DNA of 5,897 nucleotides from JBOHNM01 sp050730675 (GCA_050730675.1 JBOHNM010000205.1:1-5897), one strand, 5' to 3'. Shown: positions 1-5,018, counted from the stretch's first letter. The notes: a model not told the origin generated them from the letters alone. A program made the numbers and translations.

Positions 1-128
1 CCGAGGGTGAGGACGGCGCTGGCGCCGAAGACCCGCACGTTGCTGTTGCTGACGACGATCTCGCCGGTACCAGTCACCGATTGTGTGCCGGAGAAGCGGA
101 GCTGCTCGCAGCCGGCGTTGCCGGTGGT
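1..128 (-). repeat. Direct repeat copy 2 within the surface-protein gene (cut by window edge)
   Basis: This segment aligns without gaps to 676-803 at an offset of exactly 675 bp (225 codons). Both copies encode TTGNAGCEQLRFSGTQS followed by V/ITG-x-GEIVVSN. The DNA identity is high but not perfect, and the copy continues past the left edge. It is an in-frame internal duplication of the coding sequence, not a mobile element. Confidence 0.85.
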
Positions 129-1133
129 GATGGAGCCGCCGGGCTGGAAGGCGAGCCCGCCGGTGACGGTGAGGGTGATGCACTGGGCGGGAATGGAGAT
201 CGGCGCGCCGAGAGTGACGTTGTTCATCGACGTGGCGCCGGTGATGGAAATCCCCGCCCCGTCGCTGGCGGTGATCGTTGTTCCGTTGAACGTGCCACCG
301 GCGAAGTTGACCGACCCTGTGCCGGCGTTCAGCGCCAGCGTTGCACCCGTGTAGCCGTTGCTGAGCGTGAGCGATCCGCCCGTGCGGTTCACCGTGCCGA
401 GAGAACTGACGACGCCGCCGAGGCTCAGGTTGCCAGTGTTGATGACCAGCGAGCCGGTGTTGACGGTGGTGATGTCGTTGATGGTAAGGGTGCCGCTGCT
501 CACCGCCTCGAGCGTGCCGGAGTTGTTGAGAGTCGTGGTGGCGTTGCCGCCGGCGATGGTGAGCGAGCGGCCGACGCCGGTGGCGCGGATGGCGCCCTGG
601 TTGTTGACGGTGACACCGGTATCAAAGGTGATCTGCCCGTTGGTTGCGGCGTTGTTGCGGATGGTGACACTCGGCCCGAGTGTGAGCACGGTGGATGCGC
701 CGGTGACGCGCATGTTGGCGTTGCTGACGACGATCTCACCGGGCCCGGTGATCGACTGTGTGCCGCTGAAGCGGAGCTGTTCGCAGCCGGCGTTGCCGGT
801 GGTCAGCACGCCGGCAGCGCTGGTGAACGTCAGACCGTTGGTGATGGTCAACAGGGTGCACTGCGCGGGGATGTTGAGTGCGCGGTCCAGTGTCAGCGAT
901 CGGATGGTCGCGGCGGTGTTGAACGTGATCGCCTGCGCCCCGGCGGGGATGACCACGTCGTTGGCAGCCCCGGGCAGCGCCGGATTGCTCGACCAGTTGG
1001 TCGCCTGGTTCCAGCTCACGCCGTCGCCGCCGCCGGTCCAGGTGACTGTCTGAGCGATTGCGCCCGATCCCGCGGTCAGAAGCACGAGCACGACCGCGAC
1101 CAAACGAATAAGCGGCGTCCAAAGACGGATCAT
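1..1133 (-). CDS. Secreted beta-rich repeat (beta-helix/adhesin-like) protein, N-terminal part, runs off the window
   Basis: The frame is open from the start to the left edge (377 complete codons) and the C-terminus lies outside the window. The first 27 residues form a signal peptide: Arg near the start, a Leu/Val core, then AIA before Gln28. The mature protein begins with WTGGGDGVSW and NWSSNP (about residues 32-51), a Trp-rich opening I know from planctomycete beta-helix and autotransporter-like proteins. The rest is Gly/Thr/Asn/Val-rich short strands such as NNSGTLEA and NQGAIRATG, consistent with a right-handed beta solenoid. A Cys-containing segment recurs with a 225-residue period (Cys92/Cys117, then Cys317/Cys342). 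I chose the ATG at 1133 because GGGAG sits 6 nt upstream; the ATG at 1139 directly abuts that motif. It is probably exported and surface-associated. No enzymatic motif is visible and the function is unknown. It resembles the protein encoded at 5019-5897. Confidence 0.85.
   Translation of the reverse strand, partial: MIRLWTPLIRLVAVVLVLLTAGSGAIAQTVTWTGGGDGVSWNQATNWSSNPALPGAANDVVIPAGAQAITFNTAATIRSLTLDRALNIPAQCTLLTITNGLTFTSAAGVLTTGNAGCEQLRFSGTQSITGPGEIVVSNANMRVTGASTVLTLGPSVTIRNNAATNGQITFDTGVTVNNQGAIRATGVGRSLTIAGGNATTTLNNSGTLEAVSSGTLTINDITTVNTGSLVINTGNLSLGGVVSSLGTVNRTGGSLTLSNGYTGATLALNAGTGSVNFAGGTFNGTTITASDGAGISITGATSMNNVTLGAPISIPAQCITLTVTGGLAFQPGGSITTGNAGCEQLRFSGTQSVTGTGEIVVSNSNVRVFGASAVLTL
676..803 (-). 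repeat. Direct repeat copy 1 within the surface-protein gene
   Basis: This is the N-terminal copy of the 675-bp-period duplication. It encodes TTGNAGCEQLRFSGTQS followed by ITGPGEIVVSN. The conserved Cys in GNAGCEQL and another Cys 25 residues earlier (IPAQC) recur in both copies, so a disulfide between neighbouring coils of the predicted solenoid is possible. Confidence 0.85.
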
Positions 1134-1139
1134 CTTCAT

Positions 1140-1144
1140 CTCCC
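1140..1144 (-). promoter_or_regulatory. Ribosome binding site GGGAG deciding the surface-protein start
   Basis: GGGAG on the minus strand lies 6 nt before the ATG at 1133 but 0 nt before the ATG at 1139. This favours translation starting with MIRLWTPL rather than MKMIRLW. Both choices keep the signal peptide. Confidence 0.6.
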
Positions 1145-1146
1145 GA

Positions 1147-1161
1147 CCGGCGGGCCGCCGG
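1147..1161 (-). promoter_or_regulatory. GC-only inverted repeat in the 5' leader of the surface-protein gene
   Basis: The 15-nt sequence has perfect 7-nt arms around one central base (CCGGCGG-C-CCGCCGG on the minus strand). As RNA it would fold into about 6 GC pairs with a 3-nt loop, ending 2 nt before the GGGAG ribosome binding site. It could affect mRNA stability or ribosome access. In GC-rich DNA a chance origin is possible. Confidence 0.4.
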
Positions 1162-1176
1162 CAAACACAAACCTAC

Positions 1177-1219
1177 CACGGCGAGCTTGAATTCACCAGC
1201 AAAAAACCTGCTCGCCGTG
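1177..1219 (-). terminator. Long inverted repeat between atpH and the surface-protein gene: candidate terminator or operator
   Basis: Perfect 10-nt arms (CACGGCGAGC and GCTCGCCGTG on the minus strand) flank a 23-nt spacer that holds a run of six T and the palindrome TGAATTCA. In the minus-strand transcript the hairpin would be followed by a T-rich stretch (GTTTGTGTTTG), which is compatible with a terminator about 115 nt after the atpH stop. The large loop and the interrupted T tract are poor for a classic intrinsic terminator. A protein-binding operator upstream of the surface-protein gene is the main alternative. Confidence 0.45.
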
Positions 1220-1333
1220 TGAAGAAGCGAGATTCCCGACCGCGCGGCTAATCAGCGGCATGACATCGGCGCATGCGGAAAAATCCGGGCGAACAAGCAC
1301 CGGCGAACCGTGATGAGGAGTGATGGGGCCCGA

Positions 1334-1963
1334 TCAGTGCCCGTTGCTGCTGGGGTCGGCCTTGAAGAACTTGTCGGCCGTGGCGCGGACGGTGGCAGCG
1401 CCGCGCGTGGTGAGCTGGTCGCGGAGGCGGGCGAGTTGGGTCTTGATCGAGCCGTCCAGGAGCTGGTCACCGATCTGGAAACGCACGCCGCCGAGCATCG
1501 TCGGATCGACGTAGGTGTGGAGCACGACCTGCTTGCCCAGCTTGTGCGAGAGCTTGTTCTGGATGTCAGCCCGCTCGTTGGGCTCGAGCGGTGCGGCGGT
1601 GTAGACATCGACCTCGACACGGCCGAAGGCGTGCTGCACGTGCTGGACGAACGCTTCGACCACGGCGGGAAGGCTCGGCAGGCGGCCCTTCTCGTTGAGA
1701 ACCTGGATGAAGTTCAGCGTCGTGGGGGAGAGCTTGCCGCCGAATATCTTGGCGAGCGACTTGGTGCGCTGGGCTTCGGGGATGATGCGGGAGGAGAGGA
1801 ATTCGCCGAATTTCTTGTCGGCGCGGGCCAGCTCCAGCACATCTTCGAGCTGTCCCTGCGCGGCCTCGACGGCGGGCTGGCCCCCTTGGGCAATCAGGAC
1901 GTGGAACATCGAGCGGGCATAGGTCATCGCGACGGCGTCGGGATTGGCTTCGATGAGGGGCAT
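1334..1963 (-). CDS. atpH: F-type ATP synthase subunit delta (OSCP family)
   Basis: Delta links the peripheral stalk (subunit b) to the top of the F1 head, on the cytoplasmic side of the membrane. The 209 residues are a little longer than the usual ~180. Family features run in order: the N-terminal helical-domain motif YARSMF (residues 15-20), SSRIIPEAQRTKSL (57-70), NFIQVLNEKGRL (84-95), and the C-terminal signature VDPTMLGGVRFQIGDQLLDG (152-171) followed by SIKTQLARL. The extra length is mostly the C-terminal tail after about 180 (TTRGAATVRATADKFF and beyond). The start ATG lies 49 nt after the atpF stop with only a weak ribosome binding site, so it probably depends on operon transcription and re-initiation. 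It is the last ATP synthase gene in the window; atpA does not follow, which is unusual. Confidence 0.96.
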   Translation of the reverse strand: MPLIEANPDAVAMTYARSMFHVLIAQGGQPAVEAAQGQLEDVLELARADKKFGEFLSSRIIPEAQRTKSLAKIFGGKLSPTTLNFIQVLNEKGRLPSLPAVVEAFVQHVQHAFGRVEVDVYTAAPLEPNERADIQNKLSHKLGKQVVLHTYVDPTMLGGVRFQIGDQLLDGSIKTQLARLRDQLTTRGAATVRATADKFFKADPSSNGH

Positions 1964-2012
1964 GGTGTTCTCGCGTCGTCGGAGAGCGGTGGGGGAGCGT
2001 GAACGGATCGGA

Positions 2013-2642
2013 TCAGGCGCGGGCGGCGGCGGGCTTCATCTCGTGCAGGGCGTCCTGCACCAGGCGCTGCTGGTCGCCGGAGTTGACCTCGCGCTTGAGG
2101 ATCTTGCCCGCGACGGCGGTGGCGAGGTTGGCCGACTCGGCGTAGATCTCCGAGAGCGCGGCCTTCTTGGCGGCGTCGATCTCGCGGACGGCTTTCTCTC
2201 GCATCGCGCCGAGCTCGACATCGGCCTTGGCCCGCAGGTCCGCGGCGATGAGCTGCGCGTTCTGGCGGGCCTTGTCGATCTCCTTCTGAGCCTCGACACG
2301 GGCGTCGGCCAGCGACTTCTCGTACTGGTCCAGCGCGGCCTTGGCCTGGGCGCGGGCCGCCTCGGCCGCTTCGATCTCGCCCTTGATCTTGTTCTCGCGG
2401 TCGGCGAGGCCCTTGGAGATCTTCGGCCACACCGTGACCGAGAGGATGCCCAGGACGATGCCGAAGACCACCAGCGTCACGATCGCCGGGACGATGCCCT
2501 GCTCGAGCGTGGGGAGCACGCCGGCGGGGGCCGCGTGGGCGCCCTCGGCGTGGTCATGGCCCTCGTGGCCCGGCTGGGCCAGCGCGGCGCCGGCGGTGAG
2601 CAACAGGGTTGTGGCTGGGAGGGCAAGGGGCTTGAGGGACAT
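2013..2642 (-). CDS. atpF: F-type ATP synthase subunit b with signal peptide and His-rich N-terminal segment
   Basis: Subunit b forms the peripheral stalk that holds the a subunit and the F1 head still relative to the rotor. A typical b is ~156-170 residues; this one has 209, the excess being at the N-terminus. Residues 1-22 look like a cleavable signal peptide (Lys4, Leu/Ala core, ALA before Gln23). Next comes a His/Asp/Glu segment, GHEGHDHAEGAH (25-36). The transmembrane helix is about 49-72 (IVPAIVTLVVFGIVLGILSV, then WPKI). From about 75 to 200 a charged Ala-rich helix (DRENKIKGEIEAAEAARAQA and on) is the coiled-coil stalk. The leader fits the known N-out topology of b. The ATG has GGAG 8 nt upstream, but that site lies in a hairpin. 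The gene sits between atpE and atpH as expected. Membrane anchor and stalk support the call strongly; the metal-binding idea for the His segment is inference. Confidence 0.95.
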   Translation of the reverse strand: MSLKPLALPATTLLLTAGAALAQPGHEGHDHAEGAHAAPAGVLPTLEQGIVPAIVTLVVFGIVLGILSVTVWPKISKGLADRENKIKGEIEAAEAARAQAKAALDQYEKSLADARVEAQKEIDKARQNAQLIAADLRAKADVELGAMREKAVREIDAAKKAALSEIYAESANLATAVAGKILKREVNSGDQQRLVQDALHEMKPAAARA

Positions 2643-2655
2643 CGGAGAAGCTCCG
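2643..2655 (-). promoter_or_regulatory. Hairpin that buries the atpF ribosome binding site
   Basis: CGGAG-CTT-CTCCG on the minus strand is a perfect 5-bp, 3-nt-loop inverted repeat directly abutting the atpF ATG. Its left arm contains GGAG, the only good ribosome binding site for atpF (8 nt spacing). Folding would hide it, so it could lower subunit b synthesis relative to subunit c, or make it depend on ribosomes arriving from atpE. Confidence 0.5.
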
Positions 2656-2697
2656 GAAAATTGCGTTGGAACAACCGTAAAGCCCCCGGTCGCCGTC

Positions 2698-2719
2698 GGG
2701 CGAGCGGGGGTGGGGGGGT
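2698..2719 (+). other. G-tract cluster in the atpE-atpF gap
   Basis: The plus strand carries GGG, then five G, then seven G within 22 bases, which fits a four-tract G-quadruplex pattern if the last run is split. The plus strand is the template for the atp genes, so the mRNA has the matching C-rich stretch. It begins 3 nt past the atpE stop codon. Pausing of transcription between atpE and atpF is only a speculation. Confidence 0.35.
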
Positions 2720-2722
2720 GAA

Positions 2723-3013
2723 TTACTTGACGAAGCCGACCAGGAGGCCGACGACGACGGCGAACAGCGTGGCGCCTTCGACGAGGGCGGCCGCGAGGAT
2801 CATGTTCGTGCCGATGGGGCCGGTAGACTCGGGCTGGCGAGCGATCGCCTCGACGGCGCCCTTGCCGATGAGGCCGATGCCCAGACCGCCGCCGATGACG
2901 GCGAGGCCCGCGCCGACGGCGCCGAGACCCTGGCCGACGGTCACGGGGTCGGCGGCCATCGCCGAGCCCGAAGCCGCGAGCACGATACCAGTTGCGAGCA
3001 GAACCTTCTTCAT
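2723..3013 (-). CDS. atpE: F-type ATP synthase subunit c with signal-peptide-like leader
   Basis: Subunit c is the proteolipid of the rotor ring that carries ions through Fo. The 96 residues split into a leader (MKKVLLATGIVLAASGSAMA, 1-20, with an AMA cleavage site) and a normal-size c hairpin. Helix 1 is about 26-56 and has the glycine motif G41-G43-G45-G47. The polar loop is ARQPE (58-62). Helix 2 (about 67-95) has the ion-binding Glu79 in LVEGATLF. Aligned through ARQPE to the sodium-type Ilyobacter c, the Gln32 position is Ile46 and Ser66 is Gly80, so proton coupling is predicted. The ATG at 3013 has GAAAGGG 6 nt upstream, and the signal peptide begins exactly there. An in-frame extension reaches back to a GTG at 3082 overlapping the atpB stop, but it lacks family similarity. 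The 65-nt gap after atpB is normal. Confidence 0.96.
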   Translation of the reverse strand: MKKVLLATGIVLAASGSAMAADPVTVGQGLGAVGAGLAVIGGGLGIGLIGKGAVEAIARQPESTGPIGTNMILAAALVEGATLFAVVVGLLVGFVK

Positions 3014-3019
3014 GCGAAA

Positions 3020-3026
3020 CCCTTTC
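3020..3026 (-). promoter_or_regulatory. Strong ribosome binding site GAAAGGG of atpE
   Basis: The motif lies 6 nt before the ATG at 3013 and decides against the upstream in-frame GTG at 3082. It is purine-rich, unlike the poor sites of atpZ, atpI and atpH. That fits the need for about ten copies of subunit c per complex. Confidence 0.65.
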
Positions 3027-3049
3027 AAATCAGACACGAGATCCAAAGA

Positions 3050-3064
3050 CCCGGTCATGCCGGG
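3050..3064 (-). promoter_or_regulatory. Small hairpin in the atpB-atpE gap
   Basis: CCCGG-CATGA-CCGGG on the minus strand is a perfect 5-bp stem with a 5-nt loop, all GC pairs. It starts 14 nt after the atpB stop and ends 36 nt before the atpE start. It might protect the atpE message or separate atpB and atpE expression. No T tract follows, so it is not a terminator. Confidence 0.35.
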
Positions 3065-3078
3065 ATGAAGACCCGTCT

Positions 3079-4071
3079 TCACGCGTGCGCGTGCTCGTGG
3101 TCGTGGCCCTCATGGTGCTCGTGCTCACCATGGTGGCTGAGTTGGCTGATGAAAACGGTGGTCAGGAACATGAACACAAACGCCTGCAGGAAGGCGACGA
3201 ACAGTTCGAGGAAGTAGATCGCCACCGCGGCGATGGCGGACACCAGAGTGATCAATCCGCCGAGGATGACGCCGCCGAGCGACGGGTCGTAGGCGATCTT
3301 GTCCACCCCCGCGGTGCTGATGACGTGCTCGCCGACCAGGGCCTTGAGGCCCATCACCGCGAACATGAACAGCACGGCGACGAGGATGTGGCCGGCGGTC
3401 ATGTTTGCGAATAGACGCAGCGCCAACGCCACGGGCTTGACGATCGTGCCGATGATCTCGATCGGCACCAGCAGCAGGCTGATGGGGAACTTGGTGCCGG
3501 CGGTCAGGTGGCCGAGGTATCCGCCGACGCCCAATTCGCGGATGCCGGCGATGTTGATGACCAGCGCGGCGATGATCGCCAGGGCCGCGGTGACGAAGAT
3601 GTTCTGCGTCGCCGTCGCGCCGATGAATCCGCTGAACGCGCCGTGCTGGCCGGTGGCCTTGTCCGCGACGTGCATGATGTCGCCGATCGGCAACAGGCCC
3701 AGCAGGTTGTTGATGAGGATGAAGAAGAACATCGTCCACAGGAACGGCATGAACCGGTCGGTGCGGCTGCCCAGCAGCGGGCGGACCGTGTTCTCGCGCA
3801 GGTAGACGCAGATCACCTCGATCATCGAGGCCAGCGGGTTGCCAGCAAGGAACCGGCGCGTGCCGAGGCTCGCCGGACCGGTGGCGATGCGCGACGCCGC
3901 GAACATGAGCACTAGGATCGTCAGCAGCCCCGCCAGCAGCAGCGTGCCCACGTGCGCCGACCAGACCCAGACGTCATGCAGGCCGAACAGATCGCCGGTC
4001 CTGCCCGCGACGTTGACCACGTGGTCAACCGGGTTGGAGCCCGAGGCCAAGGTCAATGCGAACTGCGTCAT
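3079..4071 (-). CDS. atpB: F-type ATP synthase subunit a with His-rich C-terminal tail
   Basis: Subunit a forms the two proton half-channels beside the c ring. At 330 residues it is longer than the E. coli protein (271). The first membrane helix is about 38-60; FMPFLWTMFF to NNLLGLLP (107-128) is the second conserved block. The core KPVALALRLFANMTAGH (212-228) carries the essential Arg219 (E. coli Arg210), Asn223 and His228. The final helix has FLELFVAFLQAFVF with Glu289 and Gln296 (E. coli His245 and Gln252). Thus the E. coli Glu219/His245 pair is swapped to His228/Glu289. The last 18 residues contain 9 His mixed with Glu/Asp (HHGEHEHHEGHDHEHAH), an extension absent from E. coli. The ATG directly follows the atpI TGA and has GGGAG 8 nt upstream inside atpI, so translation is probably coupled. 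Confidence 0.97.
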   Translation of the reverse strand: MTQFALTLASGSNPVDHVVNVAGRTGDLFGLHDVWVWSAHVGTLLLAGLLTILVLMFAASRIATGPASLGTRRFLAGNPLASMIEVICVYLRENTVRPLLGSRTDRFMPFLWTMFFFILINNLLGLLPIGDIMHVADKATGQHGAFSGFIGATATQNIFVTAALAIIAALVINIAGIRELGVGGYLGHLTAGTKFPISLLLVPIEIIGTIVKPVALALRLFANMTAGHILVAVLFMFAVMGLKALVGEHVISTAGVDKIAYDPSLGGVILGGLITLVSAIAAVAIYFLELFVAFLQAFVFMFLTTVFISQLSHHGEHEHHEGHDHEHAHA

Positions 4072-4524
4072 TCAGCTCACTCCCACACCGGTCGTCCCGG
4101 TGGTTGAATTCATGCGGACGGCCCACCCGGCCTCGACGATGATCGACAGCAGCCCGGCGAGCAGGAACGCCACCCAGAAGGGCTTGCCCTCCGGCGCGAC
4201 GAGGAAAAACACCATCAGCGCCAGCGAAAGAGCGATCAGCAGCCGGGCCATCCCCGCGCCGACCACCAGCACCGGCGCGTACTTCGGCTGCTGCTTGATC
4301 GCCACCGACAGGCCCGCGCCCGCCAGCACCGCCGCGATCAGCACGCACGCCGCGGCGCCCGCCGCCGCACCCCAAGCCGCCTCGGGCCGGCTGACCCAGG
4401 GGACCATCAGGCTGACCCCCGCCCCCATCACCGCGCCCACCACGCACGCGCCGAAAATCCCCGCCAGCAGCGGGCCGATCTTGGGTGGGTTGGAGACGGG
4501 TGCTGCCAAGGGAACAGACTCCAA
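4072..4524 (-). CDS. atpI: AtpI-like membrane protein (ATP synthase assembly protein I)
   Basis: The protein has about four transmembrane helices (roughly residues 18-43, 50-75, 82-110 and 114-135). The third begins with a conserved-looking GMARLL containing Arg94, as in AtpI proteins. Size (150 residues) and position directly before atpB match AtpI, which in studied bacteria assists c-ring assembly or stability. Sequence conservation in this family is low, so context carries much of the call. The start is uncertain. The frame is open back to the atpZ stop, but no ATG or GTG occurs before residue 34. The TTG at 4524 is the first possible start. The TTG at 4509 has GGAG 9 nt upstream and may be the real one; either keeps all four helices. 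The stop TGA touches the atpB ATG. Confidence 0.8.
   Translation of the reverse strand: MESVPLAAPVSNPPKIGPLLAGIFGACVVGAVMGAGVSLMVPWVSRPEAAWGAAAGAAACVLIAAVLAGAGLSVAIKQQPKYAPVLVVGAGMARLLIALSLALMVFFLVAPEGKPFWVAFLLAGLLSIIVEAGWAVRMNSTTGTTGVGVS
4080..4084 (-). promoter_or_regulatory. Ribosome binding site GGGAG of atpB inside the atpI end
   Basis: GGGAG lies 8 nt before the atpB ATG and within the last codons of atpI. With the TGA-ATG junction it supports translational coupling of atpI and atpB and fixes the atpB start. Confidence 0.6.
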
Positions 4525-4572
4525 AAGCCGGGGGAGCCAAGGGTAGGAAGCCCGGTCCGCGTTGGCGAGTGA

Positions 4573-4980
4573 TCAGGCGTTCTTTCGGTCTCGGCCGGGG
4601 CGTCGGGCCTGCGCGGTTGCCGCGGCCGAAGCCGCCGATGCATCCTTCCAGAACCGATAGCCGCCAAGGACCAGCCCAACTCCCAGCCCGGCCAGCAGCA
4701 GCCACGGCCTGGCGCCCGGGAGTACCCACCGCTCGAGCGCCCAACCAATGCCACCGACAATCGCCACGTAGAGAGCGAAATTGGTCCCGATGACGCTGAC
4801 TCTGGCGAGTTGCTCGAGCGCCACGTTACGGCGGCCGCTGGAGACCGATGGGGTCTCACGGCGAGGCGCACCGGGCGGCGCTTCGCGCAGCACATCGGGG
4901 ATCCGCAGACGCGGGTCGGCGCGAGGCGGCGTTGGATCATCGCCGTCGTGCGGAGGGGGGGCGGCCATCACCGTGAGCAT
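4573..4980 (-). CDS. atpZ: AtpZ/AtpI-family small membrane protein
   Basis: This 135-residue protein has a Pro/Arg/Asp-rich cytoplasmic N-terminal part (1-50), then two transmembrane helices: about 62-83 (VSVIGTNFALYVAIVGGIGW) and 92-110 (PWLLLAGLGVGLVLGGYRF). A basic, Ala-rich tail follows. The pattern GIGWALERW-x-PGARPW followed by G-x-G-x-x-x-GGY matches the AtpZ family; Glu83 stands where an acidic residue is usual. AtpZ proteins have been linked to cation (Mg2+) handling with AtpI and to assembly of the ATP synthase. The N-terminal 50 residues are longer than I expect and unlike anything I recognise. Start choice: ATG at 4980 or ATG at 4968, neither with a strong ribosome binding site. 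The gene is first in the cluster, 38 nt after the preceding surface-protein gene and 48 nt before atpI. Confidence 0.8.
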   Translation of the reverse strand: MLTVMAAPPPHDGDDPTPPRADPRLRIPDVLREAPPGAPRRETPSVSSGRRNVALEQLARVSVIGTNFALYVAIVGGIGWALERWVLPGARPWLLLAGLGVGLVLGGYRFWKDASAASAAATAQARRPGRDRKNA

Positions 4981-5018
4981 ACACCGCCGCCGCGCACGGC
5001 CACGGGTTCACCCGCGTC

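Noticed and set aside
81..1190. Long plus-strand open frame of 369 codons opposite the left surface-protein gene
   Set aside because: It is codon-aligned antisense to a minus-strand gene with a clear signal peptide and family repeats. Its product is low-complexity (Gly/Asp/Arg/Ala) and has no recognisable domain.
1165..1209. Promoter for the left surface-protein gene (TTGCTG and TGGTAGGTT)
   Set aside because: The spacing is about 21 nt and the -10 match is poor; it cannot be told from chance.
1279..1303. CCGG stem followed by a run of five T after atpH as an intrinsic terminator
   Set aside because: The stem is only four base pairs, too weak; the inverted repeat at 1177-1219 is a better candidate.
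1310..2002. Plus-strand open frame antisense to atpH, and similar frames at 1944-3068 and 3839-4546
   Set aside because: They are shadows of the high-GC atp genes, which have unmistakable family motifs on the minus strand.
3014..3082. Longer atpE starting at the GTG at 3082
   Set aside because: The ATG at 3013 has a strong ribosome binding site and begins a typical signal peptide; the extra 23 residues show no family similarity.
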